64,000 nt of DNA, taken from Phaeobacter sp. 11ANDIMAR09 (GTDB lineage: Bacteria; Pseudomonadota; Alphaproteobacteria; Rhodobacterales; Rhodobacteraceae). Both the position numbers and the translations under genes were made by a program. The notes under the pieces are model-generated. The model was given only the letters and a program-made list of their open reading frames with translations, had not been told where the DNA came from and did no database searches. Shown piece by piece: positions 41,732 through 51,021 of this stretch. The stretch is from NCBI RefSeq assembly GCF_001294455.1, contig NZ_LIKT01000002.1:124001-188000 (forward strand). The letters are read 5' to 3'. How positions within the stretch are numbered: position 1 is the stretch's first letter; each line of letters starts with the position of its first letter.

Positions 41732-42820
41732 ATGGCTGCGCATAGGAAGGACGCGCTCGACCCGGTGCCGCAGTCAATGCTGGTTGCCTTGTCTGCTCTG
41801 GGGCTGGCTCTGGGGCTGCATGCCATTTTTGTCCTACAAGACCAAGCCTCCCTGGTGGAGCAGGCCGGAGGGCAGACGGCTCTGGCGGCGCAGGGCAACA
41901 GTTTTGTCAATATGGCTGCCGGAGTCGAGACCCCGGTTGCGGCAGACGCTCCCGAAACCCAGGTGCAGACTGAACCCGTCCCCCCCCTGGTGCCGCCCGA
42001 GACCTCTCCGCCTGTGGCACCGCCTGCCGCGCAGCCCGAGCCAGATGTGATGCAGCCCTCGCCGCAGATTGAAACCGTTCAAGGCGGGGTGCCTGTGATT
42101 GCCCCCGCGCCCGAGCCTGAGCCCCTGCCTGTACCCGCAACTCCCGTCGCCTTGGTGGAGGTCTCGCAGCCGGTCAAACAGGCTGAGTCTCCTGATCCGC
42201 CGGTCGAGCAAATGCGCCCAGCCGTACCGGTTGCGCCAAAAGAAGCAAATCCAATCCATCCCAGCCCCCTGCAAGATCTTGTAGAGCGGGTTGAGCCGGA
42301 TGAGGTCCAGCCCCCAGAGCCGCAAAGTCCTGCTGTCACACTGTCCCTAAGGCCGCCGGAACGCCCTGTTGACCCTGTGGTGCGGCCAGAATCTGAGCCG
42401 TCCCAACGCCGGATTGAAAAACCAGCCGCGCAACCAGTGCCAACTGCACAGCCGCGCGGGAATGGGCAGGCCAGTGCAACCCGTGGAGAGGTGCAGTCCA
42501 CCCGCAATGCGCCCGGAGGCCAGGCGACCAGATCCGGGGGCACAGCTACGGTGCAGGGCAATGCAGCCGTGAGCAATTATCCCGGACAAGTGATGCGTCG
42601 CATCCAGCGCGCCAAACGTCGGGCCAATGTGCGGGGCGTGGCTGTGGTGCGTTTCAGGGTGACAGCAGGCGGTGGTTTGACGGGGCTCAGCATCGCGCGC
42701 AGCTCGGGCTCGGCTAAGCTGGACGGGATTGCTTTGGCGCAGGTCCGCCGTGCGGCGCCCTTTCCGCCGCCCCCCGCCGGAGCCCGTACCAGCTTTACGG
42801 TTCGCATCAAGGGCAACTGA
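41732..42820 (+). CDS. tonB: TonB energy transducer
   Basis: A 362-residue TonB. One N-terminal helix (VALSALGLALGLHAIFVLQ, about 16-34) anchors it, then about 200 residues very rich in Pro, Glu and Val (for example PPLVPPETSPPVAPPAA) span the periplasm. The C-terminal domain (about 284-362) reads NYPGQVMRRIQRAKRRANVRGVAVVRFRVTAGGGLTGLSIARSSGSAKLDGIALAQVRRAAPFPPPP, typical of TonB. It contacts the TonB box of receptors. It is the last gene of the operon, two bases after exbD2. Confidence 0.93.
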   Translation: MAAHRKDALDPVPQSMLVALSALGLALGLHAIFVLQDQASLVEQAGGQTALAAQGNSFVNMAAGVETPVAADAPETQVQTEPVPPLVPPETSPPVAPPAAQPEPDVMQPSPQIETVQGGVPVIAPAPEPEPLPVPATPVALVEVSQPVKQAESPDPPVEQMRPAVPVAPKEANPIHPSPLQDLVERVEPDEVQPPEPQSPAVTLSLRPPERPVDPVVRPESEPSQRRIEKPAAQPVPTAQPRGNGQASATRGEVQSTRNAPGGQATRSGGTATVQGNAAVSNYPGQVMRRIQRAKRRANVRGVAVVRFRVTAGGGLTGLSIARSSGSAKLDGIALAQVRRAAPFPPPPAGARTSFTVRIKGN

Positions 42821-42939
42821 GGCGGCAGCACGGCGCGCTTAAATTTTTGATCAAATTCTTGCGCGGGAAAGGCGCGATAGGGTAGGTAGCCTTCAGGATT
42901 TGGAACGTAAGGGGTTCGACCCCGGATAGGATATGCCTC

Positions 42940-44043
42940 ATGACCCCTCTTTCTGGCCTCAAGGTTGTCGAATTGGCGCGTATTCTCGCAGGCCCCTGGA
43001 TTGGTCAGTCGCTGGCGGATTTGGGCGCTGAGGTGATCAAGGTGGAAAGCCCGGACGGGGACGATACCCGCACCTGGGGCCCTCCGTTTGTGGAGCGCGA
43101 AGGCGACAAGACTGCTGCTTACTATTATGCAGCCAATCGTGGCAAGGACTGTGTGGTTGCCGATTTTCGCACCGAGGCGGGCCGCGCGCAGGTGCTGGAG
43201 CTGATCCAGGAAGCCGATATCCTGATCGAGAACTTCAAGGTCGGCGGGCTGGCCAAATATGGGCTCGATTATGACAGCCTGGCCAAGGTGAATCCGCGGC
43301 TGATCTATTGCTCGGTCACCGGTTTTGGTCAGGATGGCCCCTATGCCAAACGCGCGGGCTATGACTTTTTGCTACAGGGGATGTCCGGGCTGATGTCGAT
43401 CACCGGTGATCCCGAAGGTCAGCCGCAGAAGGTGGGCGTGGCGATCACCGATGTGGTGACCGGGCTCTATGGCACCATTGGCATTCTGGCAGCTGTCGAG
43501 CAACGCCACAGCACCGGTCGCGGCCAGCACATTGATATGTCTTTGCTGGACTGTGCCACGGCTGTCCTGGCCAATCAGGCAATGAACTATCTGGTGACGG
43601 GGGATAGCCCGACACGGTTGGGAAATGCGCATCCCAATATCGCGCCCTATCAGGTCATGGCAGTGCAGGATGGGCATATCATTCTGGCGGTTGGCAATGA
43701 CGGCCAATTCCAGCGGCTCTGTGATGTGCTGGGCCTTGCCGGAGTCAAAACGGATACGCGTTTCAGCACCAATCAGTTGCGAGTGGCCAACCGAGTGGTC
43801 TTGACCACCCTGCTTGAAACCGTGGTGGCCGGCTGGCGCCAGGCTGAATTGTTGGCGGCGCTGGAGGGGGCGACAGTCCCGGCTGGGCCGATCAACACCA
43901 TTGGCCAGGCCTTTGAAGACCCGCAGATCCAGCATCGCGGCATGCAGATCGCACCCGAAGGCATCCCCGGCGTGCGTGGCCCGTGGCGGTTTTCTGACGC
44001 TGAACTGGCGCTGGAGAAATCTGCGCCGAAACTGCCTAAATAG
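42940..44043 (+). CDS. CaiB/BaiF-family CoA transferase
   Basis: A 367-residue family-III CoA transferase. It begins PLSGLKVVELARILAGPWIGQSLADLGAEVIKVESPDGDDTRTWGPPF and has the nucleophile Asp171 in VAITDVVTGLYG, followed by NIAPYQVMAVQDGHIILAVGNDGQF. It moves CoA between carboxylic acids by way of an aspartyl-CoA anhydride. The donor and acceptor acids cannot be read from sequence; succinyl-CoA-dependent activation of dicarboxylates or carnitine-type acids is typical. It has its own promoter region after tonB and is convergent with the helix-turn-helix regulator at 44057. Confidence 0.92.
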   Translation: MTPLSGLKVVELARILAGPWIGQSLADLGAEVIKVESPDGDDTRTWGPPFVEREGDKTAAYYYAANRGKDCVVADFRTEAGRAQVLELIQEADILIENFKVGGLAKYGLDYDSLAKVNPRLIYCSVTGFGQDGPYAKRAGYDFLLQGMSGLMSITGDPEGQPQKVGVAITDVVTGLYGTIGILAAVEQRHSTGRGQHIDMSLLDCATAVLANQAMNYLVTGDSPTRLGNAHPNIAPYQVMAVQDGHIILAVGNDGQFQRLCDVLGLAGVKTDTRFSTNQLRVANRVVLTTLLETVVAGWRQAELLAALEGATVPAGPINTIGQAFEDPQIQHRGMQIAPEGIPGVRGPWRFSDAELALEKSAPKLPK

Positions 44044-44056
44044 GCGGGCCGCTGCT

Positions 44057-44848
44057 TTAACGGGTTTGACTGTTGATGCTGATGGGGGGCTGATCCCCCA
44101 GCAGGCGCCGTACCTTTGGGTCCAGCCGGGCACTGGTGCTGGGATAGGCCCCGGTCAGGGCCAGAGCCTCGCGCGCTGAAGTGCGCTCGGCAATGCGCAC
44201 CCAGACAGTGCGGGTGGAAAAGGGCTGTTGATCGGGGCGGGCGGCGACTCCGAGCGTCAACCCCTGGAGGTAGCTGGTCTGTTGTGGGTGCTCGGGCATC
44301 AGGACCGTTTCCGACAAAAACCCCCCGCTGCGCCGGGGCGTCTCATACATGCAGAGCCGATTGCCCTGAAAACTGGCCAATCCGTGGTAGCGCCCGCGTT
44401 GGTGAATGCTGCCATCCTCGGAACTGGCGCGTTCATAGGTATGTGTAACAACCAGCCCGTCTTCGGCCCTCAACTGGATCAGACTACGTATGATTTGTCC
44501 GGGCCAGGTCGGGGTGCGATAATAGGCGTGGTAGACGCCCAGAAAACGCCGCAACGGGCGGGCTTGGTTTTGAAACAGCTGGCTGAACGGTTGCAGTGGC
44601 GCTCTTGCGCTTTGCGTCGGCTGTGCCGCCTGGCCAGAGCGGAACTCCGCATGGGGGGCAAAGAGCGCATCCTCTGTCAGGGCAAAATACTTCTCAATAC
44701 GTCGCAGATTGTGGGCCGAGGGTATCCCGCCGCCATTCAGATAGCGGTTGAACTGCTGGCGATTGATGCCGATGCCGCGACAGGTCTGGGCAATGGGGCC
44801 GGCCTCGGCGCAAAGCCAGCGCAGGTTTTGTGAAAAGGGAGAGGGCAT
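44057..44848 (-). CDS. XRE-like helix-turn-helix transcriptional regulator
   Basis: A 263-residue protein. The N-terminal 70 residues hold a lambda-type helix-turn-helix (FSQNLRWLCAEAGPIAQTCRGIGINRQQFNRYLNGGGIPSAHNLRRIEKYFAL). The rest (about 100-263) is a beta-rich domain (FLGVYHAYYRTPTWPGQIIRSLIQLRAEDGLVVTHTYERASSEDGS) with no known ligand motif. AGGAAG precedes ATG 44848. It is divergent from the CocE/NonD hydrolase at 44981 with 132 bases between, so control of that gene or of itself is likely. The same layout is seen in Rhodobacteraceae regulators without a defined signal. Confidence 0.8.
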   Translation of the reverse strand: MPSPFSQNLRWLCAEAGPIAQTCRGIGINRQQFNRYLNGGGIPSAHNLRRIEKYFALTEDALFAPHAEFRSGQAAQPTQSARAPLQPFSQLFQNQARPLRRFLGVYHAYYRTPTWPGQIIRSLIQLRAEDGLVVTHTYERASSEDGSIHQRGRYHGLASFQGNRLCMYETPRRSGGFLSETVLMPEHPQQTSYLQGLTLGVAARPDQQPFSTRTVWVRIAERTSAREALALTGAYPSTSARLDPKVRRLLGDQPPISINSQTR

Positions 44849-44980
44849 CTTGGCTTCCTACTGATCTGTGATCTTTAAGCTGCTTACATTAGCGTCACTT
44901 TGCTCACAATTGCGCAATATGGAAAAGCGGCCACTTGGGTGAAAGTCTGGCAAAACAGTCAGCCAAAAAGAGACCGCCGG

Positions 44981-46966
44981 ATGCCAAATGCCTATGATCT
45001 GATCGACACCACCTGGATTGACCTGCCTGATGGGCGTCGCCTGGCCGCCCGCATGTGGTTGCCTCGGCTGCAAGAGCCAGTGCCGGCGATTCTGGAATAT
45101 CTGCCTTACCGCCAGGGCGATGGCACCGCGCCACGGGATGAGACCACGCATACCGTTTTTGCCAGCGAGGGCTATGCCTGTATCCGCGTTGATATTGCCG
45201 GGACCGGGGACAGCGAAGGCGTCTTTGATGACGAATACTCCGAACAGGAGTTAAGCGACGGCGAGGCGGTTCTGGCCTGGATCGCGGCGCAGGACTGGTG
45301 CGATGGAAATATCGGCATGATCGGTATTTCCTGGGGCGGTTTCAACGGCTTGCAGCTGGCCTATCGCCGTCCAGAGGCGCTTAAGGCAGTGGTTTCAGTC
45401 GCCTCAACAGCCGATCGTTATGCCGATGACATCCATTTCATGGGCGGCTGTCTGCTCAGTGATAATGCCAATTGGGGCAGTCAGATGTTTGCCTATCAGT
45501 CGCGCCCGGCGAATCCAAAAAACCGATCCGATTGGCGCGCGGATTGGATCAAGCGGATCGAAGAGATGCCCTTTATGGCCGCTGATTGGCTGCGCCATCC
45601 CACCCGGGACGAGCAATGGAAACATGGCTCCGTCTGCGAGGATTGGTCGGCGATCACCGCCCCAGTGCTGGCGATTACAGGTTGGGCAGACGCCTATGTG
45701 AACACGCCATCCGCCCTGGCGGCCAATCTTACCGCACCAGCAAAAGCGCTTGTTGGTCCCTGGGAGCATCGCTACGCCCATATCGCCAAACTGGACCCGG
45801 CGGATTTCCATGGTGAAGTGCTGGCTTGGTTTGACCAATATCTGCGCGGGAAGGACCGCGGTGTGGCGTTCCTGCCGGACTATCGCACCTATATGCAGGA
45901 ACATTTCAACCCGACCATGCAGAACAAACCCCGCCAAGGGCGCTGGGTGGCCGAAGCGCAATGGCCCTCGCCAAATATACGCGAGCGGGTGATGTATCTG
46001 GGAACGGAGGGCCTGGCGGATGCGGCGGGCTCCGGGCAGCGGGTTGTCCGCAATCCGGCAACCCTGGGACAGGCAGGCGGCTATTTCTGCGCTGGCATGC
46101 GGTTTGAAAACGAACTGCCGGGGGATCAGGCGGCAGATGACGCTATGGCGACCTGCTTTGATACAGCGGCGCTGGCGGAACCTCTGGAAATCATGGGCCG
46201 CGCGCGCCTGCGGGTCTCCTTCAGCGTTGATCGGCCTGTGGCGCAGCTGGTGGCGCGGCTCTGTGATGTCTCGCCTGAAGGGGTGTCACAGCGCATCACT
46301 TTTCGACCCCTGAATATGACGCATCATAACAGCCATGAGAGCCCAGAGCATCTGGTGCCGGGGCAGGTCTATGAGGCTGAGATTGCCCTGAATGAATGTG
46401 CCCATCATCTGCGGGCCGGGCACCAGCTGCGACTGGCGCTGTCGACCTCCTACTGGCCCATCGTCTGGCCCGCACCCGAGGCGGCAGAGGTGACACTACA
46501 CCTTGCGGGCTGTTCTCTCACTCTGCCGGAGCGACGCGTGGCTGAGGAAATCGCCCCGCAGAACCCCGGTGCTCCGCGGGACTACCCCAGCCTGCAGGCG
46601 CAGGTGCTGCGAGAGGCCAGCGGCACCTCAGAGACCAAGACACAGGCCGACGGCACCCTGACGCTCGATACCTTTGACGACTACGGCAAGGCCGTGGATC
46701 CCTATCATGGGCTGACTGTGGGCAGTCATGTCTCCATGCACTATGCGATCCACCCCGACGACCCAGCCTCAGCCGTTTTTGCAAGCGATTGGAACTTCAC
46801 CTTTGAACAGGACGGCTGGCAGGTCTCCATCGACACTGAAAATAAGATGACTTGTGATGTGGAGAACTTTTACCTATGGCGCCGGGTGACGGCCCGCGAG
46901 GGAGCAGAGAGCGCAGAGGTGCTGGTCAAGGAATGGCAAGAAACCATCCCACGTGGCTTTCAGTAA
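44981..46966 (+). CDS. CocE/NonD-family hydrolase
   Basis: A 661-residue serine hydrolase with the X-Pro dipeptidyl-peptidase layout. The N-terminal alpha/beta fold has Ser117 in GMIGISWGGFNG, the acid in ITGWADAYVNTPSAL and His in VGPWEHRYAH. A C-terminal jelly-roll domain (about 350-660) covers it. Members cut esters such as cocaine, acyl prolines or beta-lactam side chains; the natural substrate here is unknown. No signal peptide is visible. It faces the helix-turn-helix regulator and is followed by a hairpin at 46988. Confidence 0.9.
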   Translation: MPNAYDLIDTTWIDLPDGRRLAARMWLPRLQEPVPAILEYLPYRQGDGTAPRDETTHTVFASEGYACIRVDIAGTGDSEGVFDDEYSEQELSDGEAVLAWIAAQDWCDGNIGMIGISWGGFNGLQLAYRRPEALKAVVSVASTADRYADDIHFMGGCLLSDNANWGSQMFAYQSRPANPKNRSDWRADWIKRIEEMPFMAADWLRHPTRDEQWKHGSVCEDWSAITAPVLAITGWADAYVNTPSALAANLTAPAKALVGPWEHRYAHIAKLDPADFHGEVLAWFDQYLRGKDRGVAFLPDYRTYMQEHFNPTMQNKPRQGRWVAEAQWPSPNIRERVMYLGTEGLADAAGSGQRVVRNPATLGQAGGYFCAGMRFENELPGDQAADDAMATCFDTAALAEPLEIMGRARLRVSFSVDRPVAQLVARLCDVSPEGVSQRITFRPLNMTHHNSHESPEHLVPGQVYEAEIALNECAHHLRAGHQLRLALSTSYWPIVWPAPEAAEVTLHLAGCSLTLPERRVAEEIAPQNPGAPRDYPSLQAQVLREASGTSETKTQADGTLTLDTFDDYGKAVDPYHGLTVGSHVSMHYAIHPDDPASAVFASDWNFTFEQDGWQVSIDTENKMTCDVENFYLWRRVTAREGAESAEVLVKEWQETIPRGFQ

Positions 46967-46987
46967 AATGCAGAGAGAAAAATCCTA

Positions 46988-47010
46988 GGTCAGGCGTTTT
47001 TCGCCTGACC
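46988..47010. terminator. Hairpin between the hydrolase and nadC genes
   Basis: Perfect 9-bp stem GGTCAGGCG (46988-46996) and CGCCTGACC (47002-47010) with a five-T loop, between convergent genes. It has no strong T-run outside the stem but likely ends transcription from both sides. Confidence 0.6.
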
Positions 47011-47027
47011 ACAGCTGCTGTCTTGCT

Positions 47028-47879
47028 CTAAAAATCCAGGCCCAGATCCAATGTGCTGGCTGAATGGGTGAGCGCCCCTGAGGAGATGTAATCGACGCCC
47101 GTCGCTGCGACCTCAGCGATGCGCTCCAGCTTCATATTGCCCGAGGCCTCGGTCGTGACACGACCCTTGGCCATTGCAACTGCGCGGATCAGATCGGGGG
47201 TGCTCATATTGTCGAGAAGCACCACATCTGCGCCACCGGTCTCCAGCACCTGGGCCAGCTGATCCAGGGTGTCGACTTCGATCTCCACCTTCATCATATG
47301 GCTGACGCCGGCCTTTGCCGCGCTGAGCACTGCTTCGATCCCGCCGGCAGCTGCAATGTGGTTGTCCTTGATCAGGATGGCATCCGACAGGCCAAAGCGG
47401 TGGTTGGAGCCGCCGCCGTGGATCACGGCCTGTTTTTCCACCATGCGCAGACCCGGCGTGGTCTTGCGGGTGCAGGTGATACGGGTCTGGGTGCCCTTGG
47501 TTTCGGCAACAAACCCGGAGGTCAGACTGGCAATGCCGGTCATACGTCCGGCAAAGTTCAGCGCCACGCGCTCCCCCGACAGTATTGCAGCCGCAGAGCC
47601 TTCAATGGTCATCAAGGTGTCACCGGCGCGGCAGGGGGTGCTATCCGCGATCAGGGTTTCAACCTGAAGCGTGGGATCCACCAGATGGAAGGCGATGCGG
47701 GCAATCTGCATGCCGGAGACAACACCGGTATCGCGGGCATTCAGCCGCGCCGTGTAGCGGGCCTCGGCCGGGATCACGGTGCGGGTGGTGATGTCACCGT
47801 TCTGGCCCAGATCCTCAAAAAGGGCAGCGCGCACCATTGGTTCCAGCAACAGGTCGGGGAGGGGAGCTTGGCGGATCAT
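47028..47879 (-). CDS. nadC: Nicotinate-nucleotide pyrophosphorylase (carboxylating)
   Basis: A 283-residue quinolinate phosphoribosyltransferase. Marks include ALFEDLGQNGDITTRTVIP, the Arg/Lys-rich active-site strand RITCTRKTTPGLRMVEKQAVIHGGGSNHRFGLSDAILIKDNHI and VVLLDNMSTPDLIRAV. It turns quinolinate and PRPP into nicotinate mononucleotide. The start at ATG 47879 follows GAAAGGA; a TTG at 47894 lies in nadB. It is the last gene of nadABC, 11 bases behind nadB. Confidence 0.96.
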   Translation of the reverse strand: MIRQAPLPDLLLEPMVRAALFEDLGQNGDITTRTVIPAEARYTARLNARDTGVVSGMQIARIAFHLVDPTLQVETLIADSTPCRAGDTLMTIEGSAAAILSGERVALNFAGRMTGIASLTSGFVAETKGTQTRITCTRKTTPGLRMVEKQAVIHGGGSNHRFGLSDAILIKDNHIAAAGGIEAVLSAAKAGVSHMMKVEIEVDTLDQLAQVLETGGADVVLLDNMSTPDLIRAVAMAKGRVTTEASGNMKLERIAEVAATGVDYISSGALTHSASTLDLGLDF

Positions 47880-47890
47880 GGCATGTCCTT

Positions 47891-49459
47891 TCAAAGGCTG
47901 TTCAATACCTCATCGCGCAGCGCATGGGCGGCGGCGAGGGTGGTCTGGCTGCGTTGGGCGAAGGCAGGATCTGCCTGTGGGAAATCGGTGCGGAAATGAC
48001 CGCCCCGGCTTTCGCGGCGTTCCAGCGCGCAGGTGGCAATCAGGGTGGCAGTAGCGCACATGTTGAGAAAACCCTCATCCTGGGGCTGGGCGGCCTCCAG
48101 CTCGGCCAGGGTGGCCAGCGCCTGGCGCAGCCCTTTGGCGTTGCGGCGCATTCCAACATGGGTGGTCATGGTCTGGCGCAGTTCTTGGACGGCCGCGCCA
48201 TTCATTCCCTGTGCGCTGGGTTCAAACGCGGGATGCAGTTCGGCAACCGCGCCCTTTGGCATTGCAAAGGTCTTGGCAATATCTCCGGCAGCGCGGCGGG
48301 CGTAGACCAGGGCTTCGAGCAGGCCGTTCGAGGCCAGTCGGTTGGCCCCATGCAACCCGGTGGCGGCGGCTTCGCCACTGACCCAGAGCCGCCCCAAAGA
48401 GGCGCGGCCCCGCATGTCGGTTTCAATTCCCCCCATGTGGTAATGGGCGGCCACGGCGACCGGGATCGGATCTGCCACCGGGTCAATCCCGGCGCGGGCA
48501 CAGGTTTCCGCTAAGGCGGGAAAGCGGGTCAGAACCTCGGGCCCTAGCGCGACGCGGGTGTCCAGCATCGGGTGGCGCCCGGCCTGGGTTTCCGCAAAGA
48601 TGCCACGAGCCACAACATCGCGCGGCGCCAGTTCGGCGTCTGGGTGTTGATCCAGCATGAACCGGTGGCCGTCAGCATTGATCAGGGTGGCGCCTTCGCC
48701 GCGCAGGGCTTCGGTAGCCAGGGGAGCCGGGTCTTCGCCGCAATCGACCGCCGTCGGGTGGAACTGGACAAACTCGGCATCCGAGATCTGTGCTCCGGCG
48801 CGGGCGGCGAGGCCAATCACCTGGCCGCGAATGCGCGGCGGGTTGGTCGTATGCGCAAACAGTCCACCAGAGCCGCCACCTGCCAGCAGGACGCCAGGGC
48901 AGGCGATCAGGATCGGCTGTGAAAGCTGGTCAGAACGTCGGATCCAGACACCTGTCACGGCATCATCACGGGTCTCCAGCCGCAGGGCTTCGGTGCCCTC
49001 GATCACCTGGATCGAGGTGGTGGCGCGGACCTCTTCGATCAGGGTTTCCATGATTTGTCGGCCCGCCTGATCGCCCTTGACCCGCACCACCCGTGCTGCA
49101 GAATGGGCGGCCTCGCGGCTCATCACATAGTTGCCCTCCGCATCGCGATCAAAGGGGGCGCCCAGCTCAGTCAGGTCCAGGATATGGTCGCGGGCTAGAC
49201 GGGTGACCATGGCGGCCACTTCAGCGTCGACGGTACCATCGCCGGCCTTTAGCGTGTCGCTGGCATGGGCCTCGGCGCTGTCGCTTTTGGCCATGGCCGC
49301 CGCCACCCCGCCCTGGGCCCAGGCGGAACTGGCGCCCAACCCCAGCGGCTCGGGCGAGATCATCAGAACGGGATGTGGTGCCAATTCAAGCGCCGCATAA
49401 AGCGCCGCAAGACCCGCGCCAACAATGACGACACGATCAGTATTCAGGACTGGGGACAT
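47891..49459 (-). CDS. nadB: L-aspartate oxidase
   Basis: A 522-residue flavoprotein. FAD binding is seen in RVVIVGAGLAALYAALEL (about 8-26). The substrate loop SSAWAQGGVAAAM and the fumarate-reductase-like stretch AHYHMGGIETDMRGRASLGRLWVSGEAAATGLHGANRLASNGLLEALVYARRAA are clear. It oxidises L-aspartate to iminoaspartate for NadA. It lies between nadA (70 bases upstream) and nadC. Confidence 0.96.
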   Translation of the reverse strand: MSPVLNTDRVVIVGAGLAALYAALELAPHPVLMISPEPLGLGASSAWAQGGVAAAMAKSDSAEAHASDTLKAGDGTVDAEVAAMVTRLARDHILDLTELGAPFDRDAEGNYVMSREAAHSAARVVRVKGDQAGRQIMETLIEEVRATTSIQVIEGTEALRLETRDDAVTGVWIRRSDQLSQPILIACPGVLLAGGGSGGLFAHTTNPPRIRGQVIGLAARAGAQISDAEFVQFHPTAVDCGEDPAPLATEALRGEGATLINADGHRFMLDQHPDAELAPRDVVARGIFAETQAGRHPMLDTRVALGPEVLTRFPALAETCARAGIDPVADPIPVAVAAHYHMGGIETDMRGRASLGRLWVSGEAAATGLHGANRLASNGLLEALVYARRAAGDIAKTFAMPKGAVAELHPAFEPSAQGMNGAAVQELRQTMTTHVGMRRNAKGLRQALATLAELEAAQPQDEGFLNMCATATLIATCALERRESRGGHFRTDFPQADPAFAQRSQTTLAAAHALRDEVLNSL

Positions 49460-49529
49460 GCGAGGGGCTCCCGGCGGTCAGCCAAAGTGGTTTGGGCTCA
49501 GACCGCACCGGGCCTTGGCTATCCTGTCG

Positions 49530-50582
49530 TTATATTCCGAGTTTCTGGGACAGATCGATCATCTTCTGCACCGCCTGTCGCGCGCCTTCTGCCACTGAGG
49601 CGTCAACCTCGATTGGCTCTGACATAGTATGCAGCGACCAGAGGATTTTCTCCAGCGTGATCATCTTCATATAGGGGCACATGTTGCAGGGGCCGACAAA
49701 ATCCACCTCGGGCAGGCTGTCAGAGATGTTGGAGGCCATCGAACATTCGGTGATCAGCAGCGCCTTTTCAGGCTTCTCATCAGTGACATATTTGATGATG
49801 CCACTGGTAGAGCCGGAAAAATCCGCCTCGGCAACCACATCCGGGGGGCATTCGGGGTGGGCTATCAGCCGGGTGCCGGGGTTCCATTCGCGGAACTCAC
49901 GCAGATCCTTGGCGCTATATTGCTCGTGTACGATGCAGGAGCCTTCCCACCAAACGACGTTTTTATGCGGCACATCCTGGGCCACGTTCTGCGCTAGATA
50001 CTGGTCGGGGGTCATGATCACCGTGTCGCTTTCCATGGCGCCCACGATCTGTGCGGCATTGGAAGAGGTACAGCAGATATCCGAAGCCGCTTTGACCTCG
50101 GCGGTGGTGTTCACATAGGTGACAACCGGCGCACCGGGGTAACGGCGGCGCATCTCTTCGACACCCTCGGCGGTGATGGATTCCGCCAGGGAACAGCCCG
50201 CCTCCATGTCAGGCATCAAGACGATCTTGTCGGGGCTCAGGATCTTGGAAGTTTCGGCCATGAAATGCACGCCGCATTGCACGATGACATCGGCCTCGAC
50301 GCGGGTGGCCTCAATGGCCAACTGCAGGCTGTCGCCCACCACATCCGCAACTCCGTGATAGATTTCGGGCGTCATGTAGTTATGCGCCAGGATCACCGCG
50401 TTGCGCTCTTTCTTCAAAGCGTTGATCGCCGCCACATAGGGCGCATGGAGCGCCCAGTCCATTGGCGAAACTACGCGTTTCATGCGCGCATATTCTTCGG
50501 ACATTTCCTGTGCCAAAGCGGGGTTTGGCGCCAGATCGTAGTGAGCGGCGAGCTGATCGCGCATAGTTTGCAGATCAAACAT
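49530..50582 (-). CDS. nadA: Quinolinate synthase
   Basis: A 350-residue enzyme of the standard length. Cysteines for the 4Fe-4S cluster sit in VQCGVHFMAETSKIL, SDICCTSSNAAQ and GPCNMCPYMKM. Other signatures are AVILAHNYMTPEIYHGVADVVGDSLQLAIEA and HPECPPDVVAEADFSGSTSGIIKYV. It condenses iminoaspartate with dihydroxyacetone phosphate. It heads the nadABC operon; the oxygen-sensitive cluster limits it to reduced cytoplasm. Confidence 0.97.
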   Translation of the reverse strand: MFDLQTMRDQLAAHYDLAPNPALAQEMSEEYARMKRVVSPMDWALHAPYVAAINALKKERNAVILAHNYMTPEIYHGVADVVGDSLQLAIEATRVEADVIVQCGVHFMAETSKILSPDKIVLMPDMEAGCSLAESITAEGVEEMRRRYPGAPVVTYVNTTAEVKAASDICCTSSNAAQIVGAMESDTVIMTPDQYLAQNVAQDVPHKNVVWWEGSCIVHEQYSAKDLREFREWNPGTRLIAHPECPPDVVAEADFSGSTSGIIKYVTDEKPEKALLITECSMASNISDSLPEVDFVGPCNMCPYMKMITLEKILWSLHTMSEPIEVDASVAEGARQAVQKMIDLSQKLGI

Positions 50583-51021
50583 GGCTAATCCTTAAAGTGG
50601 TGTTCAGGATGAAACTTTGGGTCAGGCTTGTTTCACGTTCAAAATCCACGCGCAAGGGATGCGCCGGGAATACCGAGGTTTGTGCGCTAATATGGCGCGA
50701 AGAAAACCCGATCTTGGGGTCTATTGAAGCATTGTGGCCGCAAAAGGAAACCAGATTTGCCCGCTTGGTGTCGCATTACTGCGTCTTCCAGTCTGATCTG
50801 GTCGTCGATTGGGCTAAAGTTTCGATAGGAAAGGCAGGCGAATTTGACCCGTTTGTTCAGAGGGTGGTTGCCGTGGGTAGACAAATTGTCCGATTTTCTG
50901 CCCTTGGTAAATTATCCCTGTTTTTGACGCATGAGCTGTGGTTTTGAACCAGATGAAGTTCAGGCGATGATCAGGCAGGAGGCAGCTATCCTCCCACCCA
51001 AAGAGGAGAAAACCAGACGCA
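50583..51021. other. 439-base gap between nadA and the tungstate operon
   Basis: Divergent promoter region. A 116-codon plus-strand frame (50597-50947) has a composition unlike a protein of this genome and no binding site. AGAGGAG near 51000 serves tupB. I see no RNA gene, and no clear ModE- or tungstate-type operator by eye. Confidence 0.5.

Noticed and set aside
44469-44560. Possible frameshift or broken gene in the XRE-like regulator
   Set aside because: The reading frame is continuous from 44848 to 44057 with a credible layout; competing frames are shadows.
50597-50947. 116-codon plus-strand frame between nadA and tupB
   Set aside because: No ribosome site, no domain and no hydrophobic or codon pattern of a gene; treated as intergenic.
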